Source: Opisthocomus hoazin (lineage: Eukaryota; Chordata; Aves; Opisthocomiformes; Opisthocomidae). From it: a DNA stretch of 64,000 bases. The notes under the pieces were generated by a model that was given only the letters and a program-made list of their open reading frames with translations, was not told the origin of the DNA and did no database searches. The stretch spans positions 77,428,504-77,492,503 of the forward strand of contig NC_134414.1 of assembly GCF_030867145.1 (NCBI RefSeq). The letters are read 5' to 3'. This document shows, piece by piece, positions 1-11,800 of this stretch. The position numbers and the translations under genes are program-made. Every line of letters begins with the position of its first letter. Positions within the stretch are counted from its first letter, which is position 1.

Positions 1-2768
1 CTTTTGAACTGGAAACCCGAGGTACGCCCACTCGCAGCTCCGGGCAGTGAAAGGTCCACACAGTTCCCCAGCCCTTGTAATTGCACGCCATGTTGGGATG
101 CAGTATTTATAAAAGCCTCACAGTCCCCCCACTGTGAAACCAATATGGCCCATCTGACCTAAACATCTAGGATTTATTTACCATAATTTAAAATGAAGGC
201 ATCCTAGCAGGAGGCAGAGGCTGTTGGTGCTTGCGCCCGGTGTCTCCTCCACCTCCGGCACCTCTGACCCACACCTCAGGATGCTTTCTGCTTCGCTCCC
301 AAGTCATTTTACCCAGACGACCTTTCTCTCCGCACACCGCCTGGATCCCTTTGGCAGCTCTCCCCCAGCGAAGCAGCCAGCTCTTTCCCTGGGTGACACT
401 GGGGAGCCATCCAGGGATGACTTTGAGCAGCAGTGGTGGGACCTGGTCAAGGACTTGGCTCCTTCTCACAGCCCAGTGCTCCAGCTGTGCGCCCCTTGCA
501 AGAGACATCTCCAAAAGCAGAGTGGCGGCGGGCTGCCTTCCCCAGATCTTGGGCAATTTTTGGAAAGACACAGTAATTCTTAACCTTAGGAAACAGCAAA
601 AAACTGTCAGACCTGAAGAACGGCTGCATGAGGTCAGAAGGGGACCGAGGACCTTGCTTGAAGACACACTGCTGGCAAGGAGAGAGCTCTTTGGGGCTCA
701 GTGTTTCTGTTTTTCCCAAGTGAGGAGATGTTATGCTGCGCCCCCGGTCACCTATTACTGTCCCCAGATGTTTGGCACACCCAGTGGAAACACTCTTTGT
801 GTCCTCAGATGTCACACATCAGTCACACAAATCTTCTCTGACATTACGGTGGAGGTAACCTTTTTTTAAATCATTTTTGTTCTCTAGAAGATTGCCTGCC
901 AAGGTTTCAGATGGGACAACAACACATTTCTGGATTGTCAGAAATATGATATATTATCTGCTTGGATTTTGCCAGAGGGAATGTGTTTATGCTTGCCTGC
1001 ATGTTTCAAACTAACATTTTCATTATGTGGGTATTTATCCCCGAGTGGCTTTGCTGTTTGGAACTGGCAAAGTATGGCATATAAACATTCAGATTAAAAA
1101 ACACACCCTCCCTCACCTGAGTGCAGCTGGCTGCAGCGGAGCTGTGCCAGTGGGCCACAGCTGGGGATCGGAGTTGTGGCACCCATAATTTATATGGAGA
1201 CTGCAGGATCCCACCTCTGGATGGATATAGCTTGTGGATGCCACAGGGCACGCGTGGAACAGCTGAGGCTTTAAAGGTGCTGATTTGCACTCCTGCCATT
1301 GCTATTGCAACGTGACAGCATGAATCTGAGGCACCCTGGGCCTGTTTAATAGTTCACTGGATGTGCCACAGCCCACGATACACGGTTATGTTGCCTTCCA
1401 TTGAGCATTTACTTTAAAAATATAGGTATCGTCCAAGTTTGCTCTTTTCTAGGGTTGGTTCCTTCCTAAATTCTACCTACATAAGGCAGATGCCCTTGAC
1501 CAGAAGTTGCTCTCCCTCTTCTCTGTGTTTAACTCTGATGTTGGTTTCCCGACGGGTGCTGGCGGGGGGTGTTTTACAGCCAGCTGGCGGGGGAGCCCCG
1601 GAGCTGCTGGGCAGCAGAGCTGCCTTTGCCGTGGCTGCCGTGCAGCCCTTCGCCACGGCCCAGCTCGAGCGCTCGCTGATGGTTCAGGCGACGCATCAGG
1701 TTTGAGACTTGAGTAGTAAATGTTTCATTTCCATTTTGCTAACTCTTTGTAAATTTACAAGCCTCATTGCTTAAGTCTGCTGGTACTCTTCAGGGGATCA
1801 AAATAGCCACAGTGTGCTCGCCTTCCCATCCGGGTTGTGGCCTGGGCATCTGTCGCCATTACAGCCCAAAGAGCTACTCTGCAGCCTCTAACTCACCATC
1901 CAGACAGTGGAATCCATGACTTTATTCTACCTTGACCACAAAATGGTTTTCCAGGTGGAGAAAAGAGAGCACAGACAGACTACTGCTCTGAAATTGCATT
2001 TTAGATTACAGATATTCTGTCCTCGGGCTTGGGACATGTACAGTTTTGGAAATATTTCTTAATTTAGGTACCTTAATGAGCAAAGTGATATTTTGCTTCC
2101 AAAAAGCAAAGAAGAGAGAAGAAAAGAAGAAAATTGATTGTTTTATTATTACTTGTATTTTTCTGTTGTCTATACAAACAAAGGAATAAAAAGAGTTGTT
2201 ACCTTTTCACAAGTCGCTTAAAAACGAAGAAGAAACTACAATCTGTAGAATACTTCAAACAGTACAAATAAAGGAAAAATACTTGCGGTTCTTTACTAAC
2301 GTTACTCGTACGTGTTACCCAAATGCTGTAATTATCAGAAAGACATTTTGTCTGTGGTCCTGAATAGGCACAGAGAGGGAGACTCAAAGAAGCCCACCTT
2401 CTCTGATGCCTGCTTTTAGAAGCATTTGGGAATCTCATGAAACTCAGTTGTCGGTCGGGAGAGGCTAGTTGGTTAACCGAACCATAAGGTCTTATGAAAG
2501 TGGAAATATTCTGTGGAATTTATGGTACCTTAGACTAATAAGCTTTTCCCTATGGGTTATTTTTATATTTTATATATATTTTTATATAGATATAATAAAT
2601 ATATTTAGACATATATTGGCTATGTATTTATGTATAAAAGCATACACATAATATATTATTTTGTATTTTTATATTTTAGTAACTTACCTGGATGTATGTA
2701 TACGTATATATAGTGAAGTATGTTGTTCATATTGTTGATATGACTGACATTTTTTCTACCTCCTTTAG
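1..2768 (+). other. CRACDL 5' intron or upstream region, no coding exon recognised
   Basis: No exon with family similarity was seen. A small GC/CpG-rich patch at about 1545-1700 stands out, and about 2555-2720 is AT-rich low complexity (TATATA/TTTATA). The long open frames on both strands near 190-870 overlap each other and show no recognisable domain. Confidence 0.6.
2555..2720. repeat. AT-rich low-complexity stretch
   Basis: Repeated TATATA, TTTATA and TATGTA units just upstream of the first recognised CRACDL coding exon. Confidence 0.7.
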
Positions 2769-2778
2769 TGACTGTCAC

Positions 2779-2845
2779 ATGAGTTCCTCAAGGATAATGG
2801 ACCCTAAGGTGCGAGAGACTGAAGGAGATGGAGAGGACAATTCAG
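2779..2845 (+). CDS. CRACDL: CRACDL first recognised coding exon (residues 1-22 plus 1 nt)
   Basis: The acceptor is a pyrimidine run ending TTTAG at 2768, so the exon starts at 2769; the donor is G|GTAGA after 2845. The ATG at 2779 opens [13 protein letters not shown], which resembles the human CRACDL N-terminus. The context is poor (C at -3). The frame is open back to the exon start (GAC TGT CAC before ATG), so a longer N-terminus from an upstream exon is possible, as is initiation at the second Met (residue 7). The exon leaves phase 1, which matches the next exon. Confidence 0.75.
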
Positions 2846-5800
2846 GTAGAATTGCTCTCTTTCCCAGTGAGTGGAAAGTGTTGTGACTTCTTGAGCTTCA
2901 GTGCCGTAGGTCTATGACAGAAGTGAATCTGTTTGTTTAGAGAATGCATTCTCCCATTCTCTCCTCCTGTCTCCCAAAGCTGTTTTAATTTTTAGCATTT
3001 TCAGAGGCTAGAAATAAGATTTTTCTAGCATCTTGTGACAAAGGTAGCTTTTTTACCTGGCAAGATCGAACAGTAAGTGAATTGCTGACAGGGATGCCTC
3101 GCAGTGCTGTCATGCCAACTTATATGGGACAGGCACAGGTTGTTGGGATGTCTTATGCAAAACTCTGATTTCATTTCAAGTAGTTCCTTTCATGGAGCTT
3201 GCAACTGATCATAATTCATGGCTTTCCATACTGAGCAGACTAGCATTGCTTTTCAAGGTTGTTGCTTAATTTCTGGCTTGATACTTTGTGATCCATTGTG
3301 TCTCATAATTAGCATTCAAAATATTCTGGGATGTGTTATAAAACTGACATTATAAAAGCATTAGCCTCCTGACACTGCACATTCCACCTAAGTAAGCCTT
3401 TTCTGCATTTAAATTGGTTTTGGTAACAACACTGTCCTTATCATCACTATTTAGCTTGCTGAACAAAGGCAGTGCGTTTCGAAGTTGTAATTTCTTCTCT
3501 ATATCCCAGGCTGTTAATACCAAAGTTTTTCTTCACAGTCTGATTATCTCAAGAGGCAAGGAGAAGCTCTATTAGGAAAGATCCTACACTGTAGGTTATT
3601 TCTTATGTGTCATAAACATTGCAATCCATTCTCCAAAATAATAGTAATTTCATGCTATCAGTAGAGTCTTGAAAGACATTAATGCAAGAGCAGACTGTGT
3701 TGCCTCTTCCAGGAAAAAAAGCTACTTATGAAGAAATTATAAGGGAATTATTATTGTTTCAAAAACTTGCAAATGCTGCTGCTTGCATCTTCTTTGTGTT
3801 TCTATACTTAGGAAAGAAAAAATCAAAGTTCAAATCTTTCAAAAATTTTTTTGTGAAAAAGAAAAGGAAGGAAACATCTTCTTCTGGAAGCAGCCCTCTG
3901 AAGCTATTCCAGTCGACGAGCGATGTCGCAGCCTCACACGACATGCACGTTAATTATGATTCTGAAGACGAACTCAAGTAAGTCTTTGGACTGTGCCTGG
4001 TAAACAAATACAGAACTGCTACCGTGCTTATAGATTAAAGACACCCCAAAATTGCCTCCTCCTCTTATTTGGAATGCTGCATTCATGAAGAGTTGGTACA
4101 AATTAAAATGGCTATGCAAGGCAAATTGCAAGGGAATTGGTTAGGGTGCAGGAAGAAACAGTAACTAAAAATGCTTTCATTTAATCATAAATAAGCCTTT
4201 GGTTATAGTTTCAAAAGCATGTAATTTCTGTCTTCAAAAATGAATTAGGTACTCAGCTTGTATCTTACCAGAATTGTCGTATGCCTCTAAGAGGTGTCTC
4301 CTAAGGTTTGTTAAAGAAATTTAGATGCCCAACCACTTATGCCAGGTTCTGAAAGATGGAAGGGGTAAGGGGGCAACTGCAACTGAAATCAGCAGGAACC
4401 AGAGGCCGTGAAGCCTTTATTTCCTCTGCATACATGGGATTCACGTGACCAAGGGACAAATGTCTGCATCTGAGTCAGTCACCAGCCGCCTTTCATAGTC
4501 AGCAGAAAGAATTCATCATTGCTAAGAAAGCTCGTATCATTCTTGTGTAGACACCTGAAGTTGCCCAGACAAACCAGGCTCTAGAAGTGCCTATTTCTAG
4601 AGAGCCGGGGTGACCAGCTCTGGTGTGATACCTATGCTTTAATGTCTGGAGTTAGCCCGGATGAATCCCCGCCGGTGTATCTGTCTGCCTCTGAAAACCC
4701 CGTCCTCATTCAGGCATTGCCAAAAACGTTACCCACCACGGAAAGGCAACCGTCAGCAACCCGGACTAAAGTTTAGATGCGTTCCTGGATGGAGAGCTTT
4801 ACTGGAGAGCCACTTGGCTGCCTCAAGAGCACATCCTTGTGCTGGTGGGCGTTGTGCCTCTCAGAACAAGCCTCCTGGTCCTCAGAGGAAAGATGCTGCT
4901 GCGCCCGGGGACGGGGAGGGCAAACCGCCCCGGCCGTTTCAAACGACTTCTATACAGCGCAGCCACAAGGCAGCGCCAAACAACCGGCAGAAACTAGCAA
5001 CTTTTTTTTTTTTTTTTTTTTTTTGTCTTTTGTGGCATTGGCAACACTAACATTAGTCCAGCTGGAAGCTCCAGGAGTTCCAGGCTGGCAGCACCAAGTC
5101 GAACAGTGCGCTATAGTGTTGTTGTTCGACAACGTAATTTTAAGACGTGGACGGTCAGATTTTCTCTCTCTCGTGCACAACTCCATAAGGTCATGTCTGA
5201 GTGGGTACAATCTTTGGCTGTTTTGGCCATATTCCTGTGCTGGTACTTGCAGGGTTGTTACATTGTTGTTTCTTCATACTTTTTTAGACAGACAAAGACC
5301 AGGAAATTCCTCAAAAGGAAGGAAAATTAATTCGGCTGCTCATAATCTGAGGAGACATCTAGGGTACCTCCAGTACGCATCTGGGAGGCATGCGTCCGCT
5401 AGAAAGAGAAAGCAAAGGCAGCGCGCTGCGATAAATGCGCGCCCGCAATGGCACTGCTTGTCTGGCTGCCGCTGCCGTCTCTGCAAAATGTCCGTGCGTT
5501 GAGCAGCCAGCGCAGCCCTGGCTGGCGCTTACTGTGCAAACTGCTATAGATCTGCCTGACCCTGGATGCATTGCAGAGATCACATTTTCACTTAGATAAA
5601 TTGTTCTTCTAATGTCTCTAACGCATTAAGCAGAAGCGGCAGGCTTTCCTTCCTTCTGCAGCAGGAATACAAATCAACTTTTTCCTGCTATTGTTTTATC
5701 AAACATATTTATAGCGGCCGTTACAAGGAAAATGTTACTTTCTGCCATGTTTGTTTATGTTCCTGAATGTCCCTATGACAGTATCTAAGATCCAAAAATA

Positions 5801-8800
5801 CACAGTTCTCCTCCTTTTTCTTTCTAGAGTGTCTGTTCAGTTGACTTGATAGATACATGAACCCAAACCGCTCTGTATTCTGTACTCTGGTTTGCTATTT
5901 CATAGCTGTCTTATTTAAAAAATTTAAAAGAAGGGAGTCGTAGAAGAAATGCCATGTGCATGCATTTCTGGTCCCTGCTCAGTTAGGCTGAGGTAAGCTG
6001 AGGGAAATGAGCACAAGGGACCTCCTAGCAGCTAGCTGTCTGCCTGTGGGTCTCCCGTACCATTCCTGTGAAGAAACAAGGTGTTCATGCCCCACATGTA
6101 ACATTTGTAAAAGAAGTTACATACCACGTGTGTCAAAAGTAGGAAACAGAATATGAGAAAAGCTACCCACAAAGCATCTCCCGCTTCCTCCCACCAGCCC
6201 ACAAAGAGTGTCTGTGAAGAACTGTGTGCCCCAGGCTCGTGAAGGAAAATCCTTGATATAGAAAATCTTGATGTAGAGTACAGGACCTCGTAAGCATCTC
6301 ATAAGAATTTATGCAAATGATTCTAAGTGAGATCTATATTGCCTCGAATATTTTTCATAATGACCTGCATGGCAGAGATACAGTAAATGCTGTACCACAC
6401 TTAAATAGTAAAAAATACTTATTCTTCCTATGGTAATGGTCAGTCTTTGGCAACACATGCTCTTACTTTAGCAAGAAGTTAGTCCATCTCAGGTACAGGC
6501 TCGTTTAGGTGAACTCCCTTCGTTTTGCAGCTGGGCTTGCCTGCGGCGCTGTCACGCCACCCAGCTGGTGGCCTCCAGCCAAGGGGCAGTAGCTTTTCCA
6601 TAAGATATAACTCAGTTGCTGGGGCTGAACTGTCTTTAACCTTGGTTCAGTTTGTTAATGTGACAGATAACAGCATTTGCAAATTTTTGTTTGATTTTTA
6701 AAGGTGTTACCTAGATTAGCCTGAATGACTGTACTGTATTCCTGGAGAAGTCTGGAATCTCCTGTGTGACGTACGCTGCACACACCCATCTCCCAATCCA
6801 TCCTCAACAGACTACCCAAGTTAAGTGTAGTAGGGCTGGCAAAAGAGTCTGTGTGTTTTCACTCATTTGTTATATTATTCTAGGACACATAAAGGCATTA
6901 TGGGGAGCAGAGCTTTGTCACATGACAGCATTTTCATCCCTGAGACTGGGCAAGAGCCTGCAAGGCCAGTAAGAGTGTTTTCTCAAGAAAACGTTTCTGA
7001 TCGAATTAGAGCTTTACAGGTAATTTACACAACATATTTTTTTTTTCAAAAGCAAGAGGTGGAATGTCTTTCCAAGCTTGATTTTTTTGGATAATATTTA
7101 TGGTTGAACATTTGATTAGTAACTAATACCTGTCTGCATCTTACATTAAATCTCACATTTATTAATTAGACAGCAGTATCGTATCTTGGTTCTATTTAAA
7201 TGATAGTTGAAAAATGGATAGTTTTCTTGGCTCCCTAACAGAACATCTAAAGTGAGATGTCCTGTGCTCTGGATCATTCAGTTGTGAAGTTAAAATAAAG
7301 GTAACTCATTGACCTGAGCTAAAAAGTGTACTGGGGAAACCTCCGTCGCTATCACATGCTAATGTGTTTTATGCCACGCCGAAGCTGAAGCTCCAGCCTA
7401 CCATGAAACTGGGACCTCCGCCTCCACTCAGACTTCATGCAAAGCGAACAGAGGATGCTGGGACCAGTTCTGAAGATGATGGATTACCCAGGAGCCCTCC
7501 AGAAATGTCTTTGCTACACGAAAACCTAAATTCAGGCACAGCAACAAGAGTGAGTAGTTCTGGTGTTGAGAAAAATCACTGTTTAATGACCTGTTTTACC
7601 TGTGTGTGGAAGGCAGAATAAGTTATTTGGTTTGCTATATGTGTCACTACTTTACGCCTGAAATACCTTACTCAGAATGGGAAAATCTATCTTTGTGTAA
7701 AGAGCTACTTAGAATCTCTGTTCCTGTCAAAATATAAATATCACACCAGAAAATGCAGAACTAGGAAGGACAGGATGTGTTTGTGTGCGTGCATGGGGAT
7801 GCTGGGGTTTTTTTAGGGACTACAGAGAATGGCCAGACATAAAAAATAGGCTGAAAAATGTATATTCTCCCTTGAGTGCGCTGATAAGAGATCTCTCTTT
7901 AATGTTTTTCTAGGCTGTCATCAGAAGATAGAAACATAACAGAATTTGAAACTGTTTTTTCTTTTTAAGTGATAGTTTTGTTGCACATTATTTCATTCTT
8001 TATCTGCATGTCTTACACTTTATGTTTGCAGTGTCCTTGCTAATCCTTAAGACTATAGAGAAAAACAACTTACATTGTCGGTATCTGTGTGCACTTCGTG
8101 TAGATGGTTTCTGCAAATGTATCCACCTCGTTTGTCATCTTTTACTGAACCTCTTCCTCATTCCATCCCACAGTTCTCTGACTCTCACAAGCACCTTAGC
8201 TCTTTGAGTTTAGCTGGAACAGGCAGTGAAGAAGAAGAACAGGTAACTTCTGCCAAATGTATTAAGGGCCAAGCAATTATGCATAGTGGTTTTCTAATGA
8301 AATGCAAGACATAAATTTTATTTTGTTGCCTGTCTGCTGCAAAAACCAACCTTGTATGTATGTAATTGCATGCCTGTCGGTTTGCTCTGCTTTTTTAATG
8401 CCTGTCCGTCTGGCGTAAAAGTTATGATTATTTATCAACATAATTCTGATGCCAAATAATCTCCCATTGATAATAATTAAGCCCTCTAGAATAGCTCATA
8501 TCCTTCAGCAAACTTTACAAGCATGATTTAATATCCAAACACGACCAACCGGATTTAGACATGGAAACAGAGTCCCTTTTTTTAAAGATGGGAAATTGCA
8601 GTAACGGGTGCTTGGGTTACATGCAGAGGGTAAGGGAGGAAGCTTCTTGAGGAGCCGTGAATGAAATCTAGATCCCTCTGAAATCTGCCCAGACCCTTGC
8701 TTGAAGTAGAAGGTTCCCTCACACTGATAGAGGAAGCGTTTGCCTGATGACAGTGGCTGACATTGCTGCTTAGCGGAGTCTGAGGCTCACCCCTCAGTCG

Positions 8801-11800
8801 GGTGCTGGCCACGTGAGGCAGCGCGAGCTGTGAGTTCTGCTGAAGCAATGTTTTCAGGACTTGAGTACAGGCAAATAGATGGCTTTCTTCAATCAGCAGC
8901 CAGCCGTTCTGGCTGATTAAAGGGTGGTTTTGAAAGGCTCTGAAGAGTCCCTTTTAGTTGTCTGCAGCTGGAGTCATGGTGGAAACAACACAGGGGGTAA
9001 AGGGAAGAGCGTTTTCTAGAAATAGGAGGAGGGGTGGAGGGGAATTGCGGCAAGGAAATAGAAAAGCTAGTCCTGAGCTGACTATTCCTTGGTAATTATG
9101 CAAAGTGCATTTCCAAGCCAGCTGCAGCAGGGCTCAGCAAAGATTTCTGGCCACACTTGTTAGATTCCACATGAAGCTGTTCAAAAAATTGCTTGTATGC
9201 AGTGACATTTTTGTATTTTCAAAGAAAAACAACAGAACACGTGAAGAAGGTATTTCTTGAAAACTGGTGTAGGCTCACTGTAGATTTGGCCAGTCCAAAT
9301 GCATGTTTGCTAAAGGAGGATTTATGTCTCCCTATTGTTCCATTAACATCACGCTCTGACTCACTCGCTGACTCCCAAGACGTGGTGGTGACTACACGGT
9401 TGCTCAGCTTTTTCCATATGCCCCATCATTTAGCCCAGAGCCCTCTTCATCCCAGGCCAGCTGCAGAGCGCAGCCAGGAAGCAGCCCCATCTGAAGGCTT
9501 TCCTCCCAAACCCAGGGTCCACTGCCTGGTGTTCCAGAGAGATTAGCCCTGCTTCTAGAGGTCGGAGGAGACCAGCTCGCAGGGCTGAGGAGTTTTGCAC
9601 AACGCAACCCTGAGGTTTTGGGCAGTGGTGACACCTTGCTGTGTCTTGGAAGCTTTCTTGGATCGAAGAAGGGAGAAGGGGATCGCAACTGTCCAATCCG
9701 GGCTTTGGGGATGGGGGTCCCTCGTGGCCCCCCACCTAGTGCCAACCAGCACGACCAGCTGAAGGACAACTGAGCCATGTGCACATGAGATTTGGAGAAA
9801 AGGGTCTGCTAGCTGTCCCCTTCTCCAGCAGGCTGCACCAGGGCCAGACTTCATGGGACATGCAACTTCCACAGCCGGCTCGGAGCTGGCATTCACTCGG
9901 GCTGCTGAAATTTAAGTAACAAACCAGATTCTTGATTTTCCAGCGCGATGGCCAACACTGAGCACTGCCAACAAGAAGACAGGCGACGTTCTCGAGGAAA
10001 AGCAGAAGCCAGAAGAAAGGCAGGCAAATAATGATGTGCCTTGAAAGAGAACATGTGCTGTGTCTTTATCGTGGAGCTGAAATGTCAATGTATTCACTGT
10101 TAGGTACTAATGTATAATGCAGCCACGTATTGTTTGTTGTACATTAGTCATGTTTGAGTACTAGACTGCAGATATTGTAGAGTGAAAATTAATGAGGACA
10201 TCCATTATTCAGCATGGCTGAGCTACTGTTTTTTTCATAAATAGAAAGCGTGATCGGAAGCTGTGGATCCAGCCTCCGCTAAAATCAATGGGAGTTTTCC
10301 CCAGGCCATTGAGGAAGCTGTAGCAGGCCCTCGCTACACCACAGAGTATCTTTTGGCTGCAGCGCACAATGCAGAATTCTACTTGCTGAAAACACCGATG
10401 CTTTTTCCCTTCCTAAACAAAATGAACACTATCCTGCTCTCCCCTTCTCCCACCCGACCCCCTCAGTAAAATAACACTTCCAAAGAAAAAAGAAAGAAGA
10501 AGAAAAGAACAAAGAAGACGAAAGCCCACAGAAGAAAGCATGACAAAGGAGGAGAGCTTCTCTAATGAAACGAACGGGAATTTCTAGCCTGCAAAGGGAG
10601 TGCTGTCACGGGTTGTCAGAGGTCATGTTAATGCCAGGACAGATAGTTTGGAAATACCATTTTTTGCCTAGTTGCAAAAACTGAGTCTGAGAGAAAGGAA
10701 GAACCCTTAATAGAGTAATTTTTCATAAATTTTTCAGTCTCCTTTGTGCATCAGCCCTGGGACTAGGGTAGATTTTGGTGAAGCGTGCAGGCAAGCTCGA
10801 TTCCAGCTTTGTGAAAGTACTGCACTCCCTGGGACATTCAGGAGTCATTTCTGGATGGGTTATTTATTGGCCTCTACTAGAAATTGTCTATCATTTCCTT
10901 CCCTAGAATAGTTTATAAATTAAATTTTACATTTCAGGTGAACTTCCTAGTTATTTTGCAGATATAAATACATGAGGAGAAAATGCCAGCTGACTTAAGT
11001 GTCAATGGCACTGATGTTTGATTCTTTTGACTTTAGAAGGGTGTTGTATAGTTGGAAGGGACCTGATGACGTATGGGAAGCTAGGGACGCTCCAGCCCAG
11101 TGTAACTGCGGGCAGGAACCTAGACACAGATGCTGGAGGAGAGACCCAGAAAGGGAACTGGCCCTGTAGGTTCTGTAACTGAGTACTCTTCATAAGTCTG
11201 TCTTCTAAAACACGCTGGCCATGTAGTCATGTGCTTTAGATCTTCTAGATAAATGTGACTTGGTCCTTCCCTCTGGACAGTATAACATGATATTCAAGCA
11301 GCTAAAAATGCAGAATTGCTTACACCAGTACTCCATGCGCAACATTAGGAAATGCAATGTATTTTAAAGAGATGTCAAAAAGAAAAAGAGGCAACCTCTA
11401 AACACCAATAAACATGGCCCCGTATTTGTAGAATGGTTATTTTCATGTCTTTGTTTCCTTGTTTGATTCTCTGTTCAGGGATTTTTTTTTTTCAGGTTAC
11501 ATTGGGTCCTTCTTCTAGATCTCGCTTTACAGACGGTCAGCTGTTCCCTAGGCATGGAAGTGCTAAAACGGGAGCTCCCTGGATACCTGACAGTCCCATC
11601 TCGCCTGCAGCTGATTTTGACACTCCACCTGAGTTTTCCTCTTGCTTGGATAATTCTGCTGCTAAACACAAGCTTTTAATAAAACCCCGCAAACACAGAT
11701 CCAGTAAAATTAGAAGATTTTCTCAGGTACTTGTGAAAATAGTGTCACCTTTGAAAACCAGGAACTTCTTACTGGACTTTGTATTTCAAACTCAGATGTG

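Larger units (their letters stand above)
2846..6883 (+). other. CRACDL introns (2846-3811 and 3978-6883)
   Basis: Two GT-AG introns. The second holds a 23-nt T tract (5002-5024) and a GC-richer patch near 5400-5560. Open frames across 4660-5500 run through the T tract, are Phe-rich there, and match nothing I recognise. Confidence 0.7.

Noticed and set aside
188..869. Overlapping open frames on both strands
   Set aside because: Several frames are open at once with no recognisable domain and no splice support; this is best explained by few stop codons in a GC-richer stretch.
4777..5502. Open frame of 241 codons
   Set aside because: It reads through the 23-nt T tract as poly-Phe, has no family similarity and lies inside a well-supported CRACDL intron.
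11040..11130. TTGGAAGGGACC-like string resembling an inverted CR1 end
   Set aside because: Only about 15 bases match and the following sequence does not continue the CR1 pattern.
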